From NCBI GenBank assembly GCA_020466095.1, contig CM035809.1, positions 380,023 through 444,022 on the forward strand: a stretch of DNA of 64,000 nucleotides. The letters are read 5' to 3'. How positions within the stretch are numbered: the stretch's first letter is position 1; the number at the start of each line of letters is the position of its first letter. The notes under the pieces were generated by a model that made no database searches, was not told the DNA's origin, and was given only the letters and a program-made list of their open reading frames with translations. Both the position numbers and the translations under genes were made by a program. Below, piece by piece: positions 34,045-44,724 of this stretch. This DNA comes from Chlorops oryzae. Lineage: Eukaryota > Arthropoda > Insecta > Diptera > Chloropidae.

Positions 34045-35330
34045 ATGAAATATATGCATTTTAGGCGTGAATTTAATTTCCTCGACAAATATTTGTTAAA
34101 TATGAACATCGCCGGATATGAATTCATAATACAATCAAGCCCCAAAGAGTTCGGGCATTTTATGAACTCAAAGAAAAAGAGCTCTAGCTTTCCTAAATCT
34201 ATGTTTAAAATGACCAAACTTCACTTTCTGCTATTGAAACCGCGAATTTCTTTTTGCGGATTATTTCCACATCGAATTATTTTCACACATCTGGGGAATC
34301 TATTTGTACTGTTTTGGATAAATTAAAGAACTCTTCCAAATTTGATTTGGATGGGTTCTCTGCACCATTCTCAAGAACTTTGCTAAAACCTTTCGCTACC
34401 TTTGAAGATTATATTCAATAAATCGTTAGCATCGGGCATTTTGATCGATGACTGGAAATAAGGATTTATTTCACCAGTTTTCAAGTCGGCAACTAAAAAT
34501 AATATAATAAACTATAGGCCAATTACCGAAAGTTCTAATGTTAGTAAGCTCGTTGAGTGCATTGTAAAGTACAAAATGTCCTTTGCAGTGAAAAGTGTCA
34601 TTACACCGCTACAACATAGATATATTTTTGGAAGATCTACTGTTACGAATCTTACAATTATCACTAAATCTTTTATTTCTGTCTTTTCTGAAGGATTGCA
34701 TGTAGACTCAATTTATACAGATTCCTCGAAGGCCTTTGATTGTGTATCGCATGATATCCTAATAAAAAAGGTTTGAAATATTAGACATCCACTCAATGTT
34801 TTTGCTTTGGTTGAAGACTTATTCAAATAATAGACTCTCTTTTGTCAGAGTTGACAATTCACTTTCAAAGCCTATTTTGGCTACCTCTGGTGTGTCACAG
34901 GGAAGTATCCTTGGGCCTCTACACTTTCTCTTATTTATTAATGATGTAGTTCACTCTATAACATCTTTTTGCTTGATGCTTTTTGCATTTTGCTGATGCT
35001 TTCTGCTGATGCTTTAAAAATATTTAGTAGAATCAGTAGTCTGAATGATTCATTGTCCTTAAAGATGGATCTGAATTCATTGTTTGATTGGTGTTCTAAA
35101 AATAACCTTTCTCTAAATCTGGGTGAGTGTGCGCCTGTTTTGTTTTCGAAATCCAGTCAAACAATGACATCCTCTTATGTTCTAGGTGGCCATGCTCTTA
35201 ATAAAATTGATTCTATCAAAAGTTATATTTAACGTTCTATAGGCCTCTTTAATAATATTTCTTCCTCCGTTGACATTGATTTTGACTTTTCAAGAGACAG
35301 GTTAAAGTTAGTTTAAAGCATTTGCAATTT
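34045..35330 (+). pseudogene. LINE reverse transcriptase remnant
   Basis: Pre-RT segment SSPKEFGHFMNSKKKSSSFP at about 34134-34195. RT block with YTDSSKAFDCVSHDIL (catalytic Asp motif A) near 34716-34763, SGVSQGSILGPL (motif B) near 34890-34925, and then a damaged FADD region at about 34977-35010 where the sequence has become LFAFC plus a stop with a duplicated TGATGCTTT unit. WCSKNNLSLNLGEC follows. Frames change at least twice (between 34776-34796 and 34969-34996). It would copy the LINE RNA at the nicked target; this copy is inactive. Confidence 0.75.
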
Positions 35331-35424
35331 ATTTTTAATAAAATTTAGATATATTGGTTACAATTAATCAGTCTGAAAGTGCTAGTCTGTAAGAGCTTGG
35401 ATTCATAGACTGAAATAAATAAAT

Positions 35425-35742
35425 AGTTGTTAATTTTTTAGTGCTTCAAAATTACGCAGGAAAATAAAAGGCATACAGGATTCTTGTTGAAATTGTCCTG
35501 AGGGCGTAGAGGATATCAACACTTTTGTGCTGCGATAATTTTTTGTCCTCGACTTTCTAACATCGAAGTAAAATTGTTAACTCTTAAATTTACTCCCTGC
35601 TCGACACAGAGTGTGTCAAATTTTAAAAACGAAAAATCATAGGCAAGATATTTCAATTGGATCAAAAGTATTTGCGAAATTTTTATTTGCCTAGGATTTT
35701 TCTAGCCCAGCTAGCATTTCTTGAATTTTTTTCTCAAAAGCG
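35425..35742. other. AT-rich sequence, nothing recognised
   Basis: Spacer between the LINE 3' end and the next TIR element. No gene or repeat is seen. Confidence 0.4.
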
Positions 35743-36472
35743 AGTCTTTTTCGAGTCGCCTTTCTGATTAAAAATATCAAATATGCGCTCGTTTTCTGAT
35801 CAAAAATGATACTTCTGTCGGGAGAAATTGGAACCCTAGCCGCGACTCTTCTTGGGGAGTCATATTTGACAGCATTTGCGAGTCATTTTCGAGTCATATT
35901 TGTTACTATTCGAGTCTTCTACGACTCATATTTGCTATCACTTTGGAGTCTTCTACGACTCATATTTGCTATCATTTTGGAGTCTTCTATGACTCATATT
36001 TATAATCAATTGCTTTCCAAAAAAAAAAAATTTAAAAAATTTTTAAATCAATCCACCATTTTTTGGCTTTTCCGTGTATATTTGTATGTTATATTATAGA
36101 TTCAACAATTTTTTCCCCTTGCCTTATGTGGGATTTGAACCTAGGAACTCACATTTTCTAGTCCCGTGCTCACCCGTCGACACCAAGCTTTCCAAATCGA
36201 AATTTATGGAAATTTTTCGTTTATAACTTTAAAGTCAAATTCCATTCCATTCAATTTTGAGTCAAATATTGAGTGAAATAAAAGATAGAAACAATTTGAA
36301 TGATCATATTTCAATCCCCTACGTGGTTAATTGGCGAATGCTCTATATTTTGTTTTTCTAATTTGAATACGACTCGCTTTTGAAACATATCGGAGAGTCG
36401 TTTTCGAGTCAGCTGTTCATCATGTGAACAATCATTTTCTAATCATGAAGGGGGCTCGAAAAAGACTCGTAA
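35742..36472. mobile_element. TIR element with GAGTC repeats
   Basis: The left end CGAGTCTTTTTCGAG and the right end (its complement) are inverted, with the similarity continuing into CCTTTCTGATTA / CCCTTCATGATTAG. The interior has repeated GACTCATATTTGCTATCA units (about 35920-36005) and multiple GAGTC motifs. A tRNA-like sequence lies at 36118-36196. No target duplication is evident and there is no coding capacity. Confidence 0.5.
36118..36196 (-). ncRNA. tRNA-like sequence in the GAGTC element
   Basis: On the minus strand: TTGGTGTCGACGGGTGAGCA (A-box-like), GGGACT...AGTTCC (anticodon-arm-like stem), and B box GGTTCAAATCC. The T stem is imperfect and the acceptor ends do not pair, so it is not a functional tRNA gene. 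Confidence 0.45.
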
Positions 36473-36768
36473 ATGAATCTTCTCATAAAACGGTCTTCCA
36501 AATGTTTGGTGGAAGGATACCTTCATTTTGATTTCGATTTCATAAAACCCTTGGAAGCTTCTCATTTAATTCATTCAGCAGACTCAACTGTTGCGCAGCT
36601 GTTGAGTGAGCAAATATTCTCAACTGTTCTTTTCGCTGAACGCTATCATCACTATTTCCTATTTGTACTCGTGTAAGTAGTGATTATTGGGGCTTTATGA
36701 AGTGAATTACGCAAAATACGAATTGGAGAAGCCTTTCTCGTTTTCGATTCATTTCATTTTCTGAATCA

Positions 36769-37160
36769 TATGGGCATTTCCACAGGTCCTGAACGTACGT
36801 TCGTATGCTTTTGATGTAAAAAAAACATAGAAAACCAACATTTCCCCCCCTTTTTTCTGCAATTAGACGTTTAACTAGCTCTTTATATAGCTAAAAAAGC
36901 AAGGCTTCATCGAATTTTAGTTCTTATAATAATTCCAAAAAACATGCGGTCCCGAACGTACGAGAAATAGAAATCAAATTTTCCTGAGTCTATTTAAATG
37001 TTAAACTCTGCGAAGTGGAACGGGATTTTGGAAAGCAGTTAAATTATTTTGAAAAAGGATAAATGCAGCTTGCTTTTGGGTATTTTCACAACAAAATAGC
37101 TCTATTGGTTTATTTACAATTAGCTTAAGAACTGGTCGCGAACGTATGTTTTTTCCATGT
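36769..37160. mobile_element. one end of a TGGGCAWTTCCA element
   Basis: ATATGGGCATTTCCACAGG starts this end, closely matching the TGGGCAATTCCA ends of the element at 50505-52133. Three repeats follow: GAACGTACGTT (36791), CGAACGTACGAG (36953) and CGAACGTATGTT (37139). Their complement CGTACGTTC shares the core TACGTT with the repeats of the other element. The opposite end was not found. Confidence 0.4.
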
Positions 37161-38739
37161 TTTTTTTCCCCGATTATTACCTTAACATATATTGTGGCTT
37201 TACAAGCGTGAAGAAATGTTTATAACACTTAATTATATGAGGAAACCAGAGTAAATTGAATAAATTTCGTTTTAAAATGTTTTATTTAATATTGTAGTGG
37301 TGGTCGGAAAAAAAGACAAGAGCGAATTTAACGGTTTCCCCCTATTTTGGGCACGATGAATCGAACTGCATCATTTGTTTTTGAGTTATCGGTACGCCCT
37401 CATGCAAAAAATTTTTTAAAGTTTTTTGATCACTTTTTGGCCTATATCCATGTATGAGTTAAAGTTTGGTATTCTAAGCTAACACCAAAATGTACTCTGA
37501 GATATGCCAAGTAATTCTTCCCAAAACACCGTCATGATAAAATGATGAATTAGGGAGCTATACCCATTTGAAGCTCCAAAATCATCTATTATCAAAATTA
37601 TTTTCCCAAAATAATGCAAACGTTGTAATCAACGAATTCAGCGATGATGACGACTAAGCCTCTCAGGATGAAGTCTTTTTTTAACAAAAGCAGGTAGAGA
37701 TGTAAGATCAGTGTTTTGTATAAGTTAAGTTCGTTTGTTAATAGTTTTCATAGGGGTAGGTTTATATTTTATGATTTTAAGTAATATTTAGGTATAAGGT
37801 ATTGTGGGATGGAAAAATATATGCAATAAAATGTGATCAGAAAACACAAAATTAAACCACAATCTTTTGTAAATCCAACCACTTGCCCTCTTTTGCTACT
37901 TTAACTGCGTAGGTATACAGAAACATCTACCACTTTAGGATGAGTTGAATAATTAAGAAAATGATGTCAACAGGAATTCTTACTGTTCTAAAAAAAAAAA
38001 AAACTAAACCGAACAAAAGTTACTTGTGGGGAATTTAATAGATAAAAATTATATGAGCGCGCGGATTATCGAATATTTAATTAATGTCCTACATTTCGTA
38101 TGAGTGATGCCTTTTGTATGGGATTTCGGACAAATGTACCACATACGCAGGTCTACCCCAGCTTATCAATACTGGGAGGATCTATTTACCCTTGTATTTG
38201 TCTGAATATCGCAGTGCTGCGCCATCTGAATTAAATATTTTTTTCTTTTAAATGAAAGTAAATACTAAGGGGTGTTTCTAAAAAAAATTATAGAGTGGCG
38301 CGAAACTGGGAATACACTGAAAAAAATATTCAAAATTTTCTTTTTAGTTTTGTAAAAAAAAATTTTCTCAGTGTAAAAAATAAAAAAAAATTTTTTAGCT
38401 TCCTTTGTTTTATTATCTAACATAATCTGCTTAGATCGTCTCTCTATCTCAATTGGTTGTTGAGAAATAAAATTTTGAAAAAAGGCTTATAAAAACGGAT
38501 TTTCAAGGATATTTCAAGGACCGTTCAAAATAAAAATCTAAAAAGTGGTCTCCACAGTGTTGTTAGATGGCCCCTATCGAAAAATCAACAAAATTTAAAA
38601 ATTCCTTTCATGATGCCGCATGCCTTTGCTTAACCCGCCAGACCCTTTTTTATTATCCCTGAAGTATGCTTCGAAATATTTAAAATATTAGCAAAAAAAT
38701 GTATGATTTTTGAGGTTTAATCGATTAGGGAGTAATACC
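37161..38739. other. AT-rich sequence, nothing recognised
   Basis: No open frame or element boundary, apart from a short ACACTGAAAAAAAT / TTTTCTCAGTGT inverted pair around 38324-38378. Confidence 0.4.
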
Positions 38740-39306
38740 TATTGCGATCGGACCATTTTTAGGGGTACCTCCAGTACTAGGGTCTGTTACGAAAACAACA
38801 AAAACTGCTCTAAAATCGAAGTTTTTCAAGATATTTTGATGAAATTTTATATTTGATCATATTTAAAGGCCAGTAATATGATTTCCAAAAATTGGAAAAG
38901 TGGGTGTCTCCTACACCCGAAATTCAAATGGGACTTGAACAAAAGATGACACGTATGCTTCCTTTGCAGTCATTAACATCCTTCCAAAAAATTATTATTA
39001 TTAAGGGTACCTCCAGTACTAGGGTCTGCTACAAAAATCCCAAAATTGCCTCAAAATCGGACTTTTTCGAAATATTTTAATGAAACTTAGAATTTGAGCG
39101 TATATTTAAGCCTCCGATTATAATTAAACAAAAATTGGAAAAGTGGGCGTGGCAAACGGGCAGTTTTCATAAAGAAATTTAACAAAAGTCAGTATATGGG
39201 GCCCTTTTGGCCTTAAATAACTCTTGATAAGAAAAACTATTTGAACATATGTGTCTGTGTCCGATATTCTATTGTCAGGCTCGCCTGACTATAACACCCT
39301 TACTTG
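38740..39306 (-). mobile_element. mini-me-like element, family B, internal duplication
   Basis: In this strand it shows GGGGTACCTCCAGTACTAGG twice (about 38761 and 39004), AAAAGTGGGCGTGGCAAACG, and the end TCAGGCTCGCCTGACTATAA CACCCTTACTTG, the complement of the ACAAGTAAGGGTGTTATAGT end seen at 58195 and 58673. The two ~240-bp units are direct repeats of the element's 3' module. Confidence 0.6.
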
Positions 39307-41790
39307 GTTGCTCTAAAATTGATTTAAGGAGAGAAACTTTGCAGAAAAAAATGCGATCAAAACACATGTTTAGCATGTAGAATAATTAAATACAAATATG
39401 TCTTACAAAAAAAATATTACAAATTTTAATTTTTCACTTTGCAGATCAATTTACAAATTAACCTCAAGCAGATTTATGCCCAGCTTTTCCTAACCGAGGC
39501 CACCGAACAAATTATAATACGTATTATAAGTGTATGATCCAAATATGCTTAATGATACGTAATTATGTAAAATAGAATTAAGATTGTAAAACTTATTGTT
39601 AGACTCTTTTATCCAAGGAGTGATATCTACAATAAATAAGAATACTGTTTCAAAAAAAAAAAAAACAAATTTACAAATGAAAACGACTGAAATATTTTAA
39701 ACCACCATTGAATTATAAACATTTCAACATTTTTTTAAGGTTTTTCACAATCAAATTCTAAAATTATCAAACTTTTATTTTTCCGTTCTGGTTGACCGAC
39801 TAGCGGAAATGCCCGTGTCTTTCAACATGTTGAGCACAAAAAAAAAATAGACAAATAAAAAAAAAAACCAGTTTCATATATTTCGTCATCGGAAATTGAC
39901 TCCGCTCAGTCAACATGTTGTGGTTGCTCAGAAGATAGCGCACCGTTCAGCCGAATCTAACTCAAAAGTTTCCCAACAGTTAAGTCTGCTAAATGTACCC
40001 ATTCACAAATTTTAACTTTTCAATTCCGAGAAAAAAAAGAGAAAAAAATGTTTTTTACCACTCGTTTTCCTGTAAAAAAAACTCAGTTAAATTACCTGAA
40101 AATTAAGCGTTAATAAAAGTCACATAAGTCTCAAGAACTCTAAGCCTTCGTTCGGGAGAACTTTCAAAGTGCCAAAAAATGAGAAGCAACAAAAAAAAAA
40201 AAAGAAAATAACAAATACCGCCTTTGCAATCAAAATAATCTTTTCTCACTTCAAGTCTACCAGCAATTGAAAAGTTACGATTTTAAGACATTTTTAAGAG
40301 GCAGGTCTGCCGGTCGGAATACAAAATCACTGCATGCAAGCTGAAAGAACGCCACCAAATTCAATTTTCCGCTTGAATATAAAAAGAGCATAAATCCCCA
40401 ACTTACTGCGGACTTCCAGCTCAATCTCATTTTGAAAACAACAAACATATTTTCATGGAAGGCGCAAAATTTGAAGTCAAGCCATGAAGTTTTGTGGCAT
40501 CTGTTTAATATTCAAGAACATATTTGACACAAACTTAATTTATTCGAACTGATGCTCGAAAAATTGCGGAAAAATGTTCTCTATTAATTTTTTATGTGTG
40601 CATGCATAAATTGTTCTACTTGTACAATTGCGGAGTATGAAATAAATGCTGTGCGGTATAAAATATGCCCATGACATTTTACGCATAGCCTTTGAAGGAT
40701 GGTCGAATTATCATCTTCCAAGCATTATTTTCAAAATTTTTATGAGGGGAACTCACGGAGGCTCTGCACGAAAATTAATCTTAAAGTAATGTGAAACTAT
40801 GAAAGGCAAACAAACCATCATAAGGCATAATAACCTAAAATATATATATACAAACGCTTAATATTCCTTAAAGAAACCCGAAAATGTAAACGATCTAAAC
40901 ATTTCTTCAATTGCCCATCCAAGAAGCGTTTAGGCTCGTTGAGGTAAGTTACAAGTAAGCAGTTTTATCGACAGCTTCCAAGTACTTTTATGTCAAATTG
41001 TTTCGATATCAATTTTATTTTTCATCGAAAATGCCCGTCGGAGCGCTCTGCAAGGTGAAGCAAAAAATTGCGGCGCTTTGAATTTTATGTACGATATTGT
41101 TAGATTAGCTTGGAAAAAATTACATTCTCGAAGATTGTGTTGAGTTGAAGGAGTACTTCTATCGCTTTTCAGAACTTAAAAATGTTTTCAAGTCAAGTGT
41201 TCACCCTCGACAACGTTCTTGCCAAATCGAAAGTCGGGGATTTTTCACGTTTATAAGTTCAAAATAACATCAAATAAATTTTTAAATTAAAAAATTAATT
41301 TTTTTTTCTTTGGTGTATTTTCATGAAACTACTGTGTGCGCTTTGCATTCCTTTTAAATAGAGATTTATAGAAGTGCCTTCAGGAAAGCGCAAACGTCTA
41401 TAATAAGGAAGTGATTTATTTTTGCTTTTACAGAAAGCGCTTGAAAAATTTCGACTGGGTATGCCTAAACACCTGAAATTGAGGCTGCATTATCAAAATC
41501 TGAGTAATTTTGATTTTTCACAAGAAACAAAAAACCTTTAAATAGCAAAAATTGCACTTCAACGCACGCATGTAACACCGTCAAAAAGTAGCAACTTACT
41601 TAAATAATCGCAAGCGAATTATGCATCCCTGGACAAAATGTGGTGCAGGCAGTGATTCAGAATTTTATCTATAAGGTGGTTTTTTTTTTCGAAAATGGTC
41701 AAAACTATGCTGATGTAATATATGAACGGCCCTCATGTGAGGAAGCCAAAAGGGGTTTCTCTTCTCGGACATATTATATGTCCATTGATA
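39307..41790. other. AT-rich sequence, nothing recognised
   Basis: 2.5 kb of AT-rich DNA with A-runs (39650-39665, 39835-39870, 40190-40203) and no supported gene or delimited repeat. Confidence 0.4.
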
Positions 41791-42441
41791 AACAAGAAAG
41801 AAAGCTAAAGTCGGTCAAGCCCTACTTTGAATTCCCAGCGTCCCGACATTATTGGCGCACCATGATTTGCTTCTCCATTTGTGGGCGTGGTAGTGGGCGG
41901 GCCCCATAAATCTACACCTTTCAATCGCCTTGGTCAACATACGATGTGAATTTGAAGTTTGTGAGCCTTTTACTTCACAGGTTACGATAAGCCCTTATTT
42001 GTGGGCGTGACTCGAGGAGGACGGCGTCCATTTTTTCCAGAATATGTCCCTTTTCGCAGTTTACCAGTACACCAAAAATCAATGAAATGCGTTGAGTGGT
42101 TCGCAAGTTACAAGCATATTACTGAAAACACAATTAATTCATTTGTGGGGGTGGCAGTGGGCGGATGTCTCCCATTTTTACTTAGGATCATACTCGGACC
42201 CCAATATACCTGTGTGCCGAATTTCGACTTGATTGGTCCATCCGTTTCGGAGGAGATCCGACCACGGACGGACGGACAGACGGACGGACGGACAGACGGA
42301 CGGACAGACGGACATGTCTAAATCGATTCAGTTTTTGATCCTGATCATTTCTATATATATTTGTCTATATCTCCGGAGCTTAGTTCTCCCTGTTACAAGA
42401 TTTGCACAAAACTAGTATACCCTGCTTACGCTGGGTATTAA
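41791..42441 (+). mobile_element. mini-me-like element with (GACG)n, family A
   Basis: It runs from AACAAGAAAGAAAGCTAAAG through TCGGTCAAGCCCTACTTTGA, CACGCCCAC-type modules, a GACGGACGGACAGACGGACA tract at about 42266-42312, then ACATGTCTAAATCGATTCAG, TTTTTGATCCTGATCATT, and ends TATACCCTGCTTACGCTGGG then TATTAAAA. It is the same element as 21172-21820 in the opposite orientation. The two copies are about 20 kb apart. Frames inside are incidental. Confidence 0.75.
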
Positions 42442-42641
42442 AACACGAACAGCTGTGAAGCTCAAACACCTTCGTGCAAGTGGAAACGGTAGTGTTTTAT
42501 CGAACTGCTTAAGCTAAAAACTTCAGAGCTAAGCACCACATGGAAACGTGCTATAAGTTATAAAATTAAAAGGAAATATTCAAACGCGACGAAGGAAAAA
42601 ATTTTGTTTAACATTTACCTAAATCCAAAAAAAAACCCCGA

Positions 42642-42995
42642 GTCGTGCAAGTTCGTGGGGGTTCAAAATGTAAAAAATGTAAAAAATGTAAAAATGAATA
42701 TGTAAATATTCAAAATTCGTTACAGGCTCTTGACATTTGTAGGCCAGAAGCTTTTCCAAATGTTAATATTATACTCCAGATCATGGCCGTTTTGCCTGTT
42801 ACCACGTCAGGAAACGAACGGTCATTTTGTACTCTGCGACGCTTGAAAACGTACTTGAGGTCAACAATAAAAGAAGATCGTCTAAATGGACTTGCGGCTT
42901 TAAATATCCAACGCAATATTCCAGTTAATGTAGAGTCAGTAATGAAAGAATTTTTTTCGGTACCTCGAAAAATCGCAATGTTGACAGAAAAATAA
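42642..42995 (+). pseudogene. hAT transposase C-terminal fragment
   Basis: The frame encodes LPVTTSGNERSFCTLRRLKT, YLRSTIKEDRLNGLAALNI and then QRNIPVNVESVMKEF, which is the hAT dimerisation domain (pattern: LPVTTASxERSFSxLRxIK...LxxLxLLxIxxD). Only this C-terminal piece is present; the DDE-bearing part is missing and upstream codons turn into a lysine/cysteine repeat (KCKKCKKCK) from a GTAAAAAAT tandem. The stop codon is at the normal family end, so the transcript end may be native. Terminal repeats were not found. Confidence 0.75.
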
Positions 42996-43654
42996 TAAAT
43001 TAATGCAAATGGCAAATAAAGACATGAAACTATTGATCACGTATGTTATTGATTTTTTCCAACGACCATGCAATTAAAATCATAAACCAAGAAATGGAAC
43101 AAATTGGTCAAACCTTGAAAACCATTAAAACAAAATTATCTATCGAAAAAACTGTCCCATTAGAAAAGTAATTGATTATAAATTATACCATTTAACTTCA
43201 TTTGATGACCTTTTTGTTAGACATAAAATTTTAAAATTCAACGACTTTTATTCAGAAATCAAATTTTCATAAACCCCTAGGAATTTTCATAAACCAATAG
43301 GAAATGCGTTTGATTGTTTATATTGGGTTAAATTATACTTATACTTCAGTCTGGTATTGTTAACCAACTTTCAAAAAGCGGCCAAAGCCTTTAAAATTGA
43401 AGAAATATAGCTTGTACTCGGGGGAGTCAGCACTATGAACATTTTTTCGACTACCACAGTGTTTTTAATTTTTTATTCTTAAATTAAGAAATTTCGCAAG
43501 TAACTATTTAGGCCTAAATGATTAAATTTTGACCGTATAAGCTTAAATTTAGCACGTTTTTTCCCTCAGTGTACCTCAATGAAAACCCGTGTACTAATTT
43601 GGGAACACAGAAGTAACATAAGGTACAACGCGAGATGCGACTTCATCAGGCTAT

Positions 43655-43760
43655 TTTTAGATGTACCTCCAGTACTTAAATCTGTTAGGAAATATCATAA
43701 TATCTGCTCTTAAATTTGCCATAATTGGGATACTTTGTTTAAATTTCAGGTTTGAAGTTT
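43655..43760 (-). mobile_element. mini-me-like fragment, family B
   Basis: GATGTACCTCCAGTACTTAA followed by ATCTGTTAGGAAATATCATA matches the GGTACCTCCAGTACTAGGGT CTGTTACG module of the 38740 copy, with divergence. The ends are not preserved. Confidence 0.4.
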
Positions 43761-44041
43761 ATTGCAGGCCATCAAGGTTTTTTGTCATTTTAATCTACTA
43801 GAAACGGAAAAGTGGATGCGTTGAATTTGCGGCCTTTTGGCATGTGCCTTAGTTCGACAATGGTTTCAACCATGCTTTTAAAAAATTTTTATGTGGCATG
43901 ACCTTAGGTCTGCGCTAACAAAATAAGCTTTACAAACGTCGGGCACTATATTATGAGATTCGCTTCAATGCACGTTTGTATGTATGTATATCACTCTAAC
44001 TGGCTTTGATTGAAATGTTTACGGCGGAAATCTTGGATAGG

Positions 44042-44068
44042 TTTTTTTTTTTTTTTTTTTTTTTTTTG
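44042..44068. repeat. poly-T tract, 27 bp
   Basis: An uninterrupted run of T. On the minus strand this is a poly-A run and might mark a retrotransposed 3' end, but no element was recognised beside it. Confidence 0.7.
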
Positions 44069-44724
44069 TTTAAATTTAATTACAATACCCTGCATGCATT
44101 CGTTTTGAATTAACGCATTCGAAAGCGAATTCATAGCGAGTTCGTGGTTTGAAACCACATCCGTTGAGCTAAATAACAGCAACCCCAAACAGATTAAATC
44201 GATACCGAAACTATTTCGTTATTTTCAGTTGTGGTTCTTTGCTCGCAGCCTGTTTCAATTAAGCCTAAGTGAATTGAATTGAATTGCAAATCCAAATTCC
44301 TATTTATTATCATTAAAATCGATGAAAATTTGATAACGCATTGAGCTATTTCCAATTATTTTGATGATTTTTCTGTAATTAGGCATGCGGGCCAAGAGGC
44401 TAACATCCTTTTCCACAAAAATCCAGAGCACATTGCTCGGGATGCACAGGAGAACTCAACTGACCAAGCCAAACCATTGGCCATACGGCTGAGTATTGTG
44501 TCTTTATTTTCGGTTGCTTTCATTATGGTAATATATTATTGTTCTTCAGTCTTTGAATTCAAAAGTTCTCATAGAACATTGATGGCTTTTAGATTATTTA
44601 ATTTTTATATGTGAATATAAAAATGTCTTATGTATTTTTGCTATCAAGTTGATGGGTTATCAACACTTAGGCTCATTGTGTCCAACCCCAGCTTAACCTT
44701 ATTGAAGGCTTAAACTTTCAAATA

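Larger units (their letters stand above)
29600..35424 (+). mobile_element. decayed CR1/Kiri-like LINE with two nested elements
   Basis: Parts occur in LINE order on one strand: a PHD-like ORF1 start (29634), an ORF1 C-terminal block, an AP-endonuclease (31019-32970) and a reverse transcriptase (34045-35232), ending near GAAATAAATAAATAG at 35412-35424. The PHD-type ORF1 and the ORF1 block LLDSSHWPAGVLVPGF point to the CR1/Kiri group (family knowledge). Stops and frameshifts are frequent. It is interrupted by a mariner at 31245-32532 and a hAT element at 32928-33734. The 5' boundary is uncertain. Confidence 0.75.

Noticed and set aside
42001..42321. 106-codon frame, and its counterpart at 21301-21530
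   Set aside because: Both lie in mini-me-like repeats; the C-terminal Thr/Asp/Gly run is the microsatellite.
43560..43580. TTTTTTCCCTCAGTGTACC as the end of another TIR element
   Set aside because: It looks like a CACTGAGGGAAAAAA terminus, but I could not find a partner end within a few kb.
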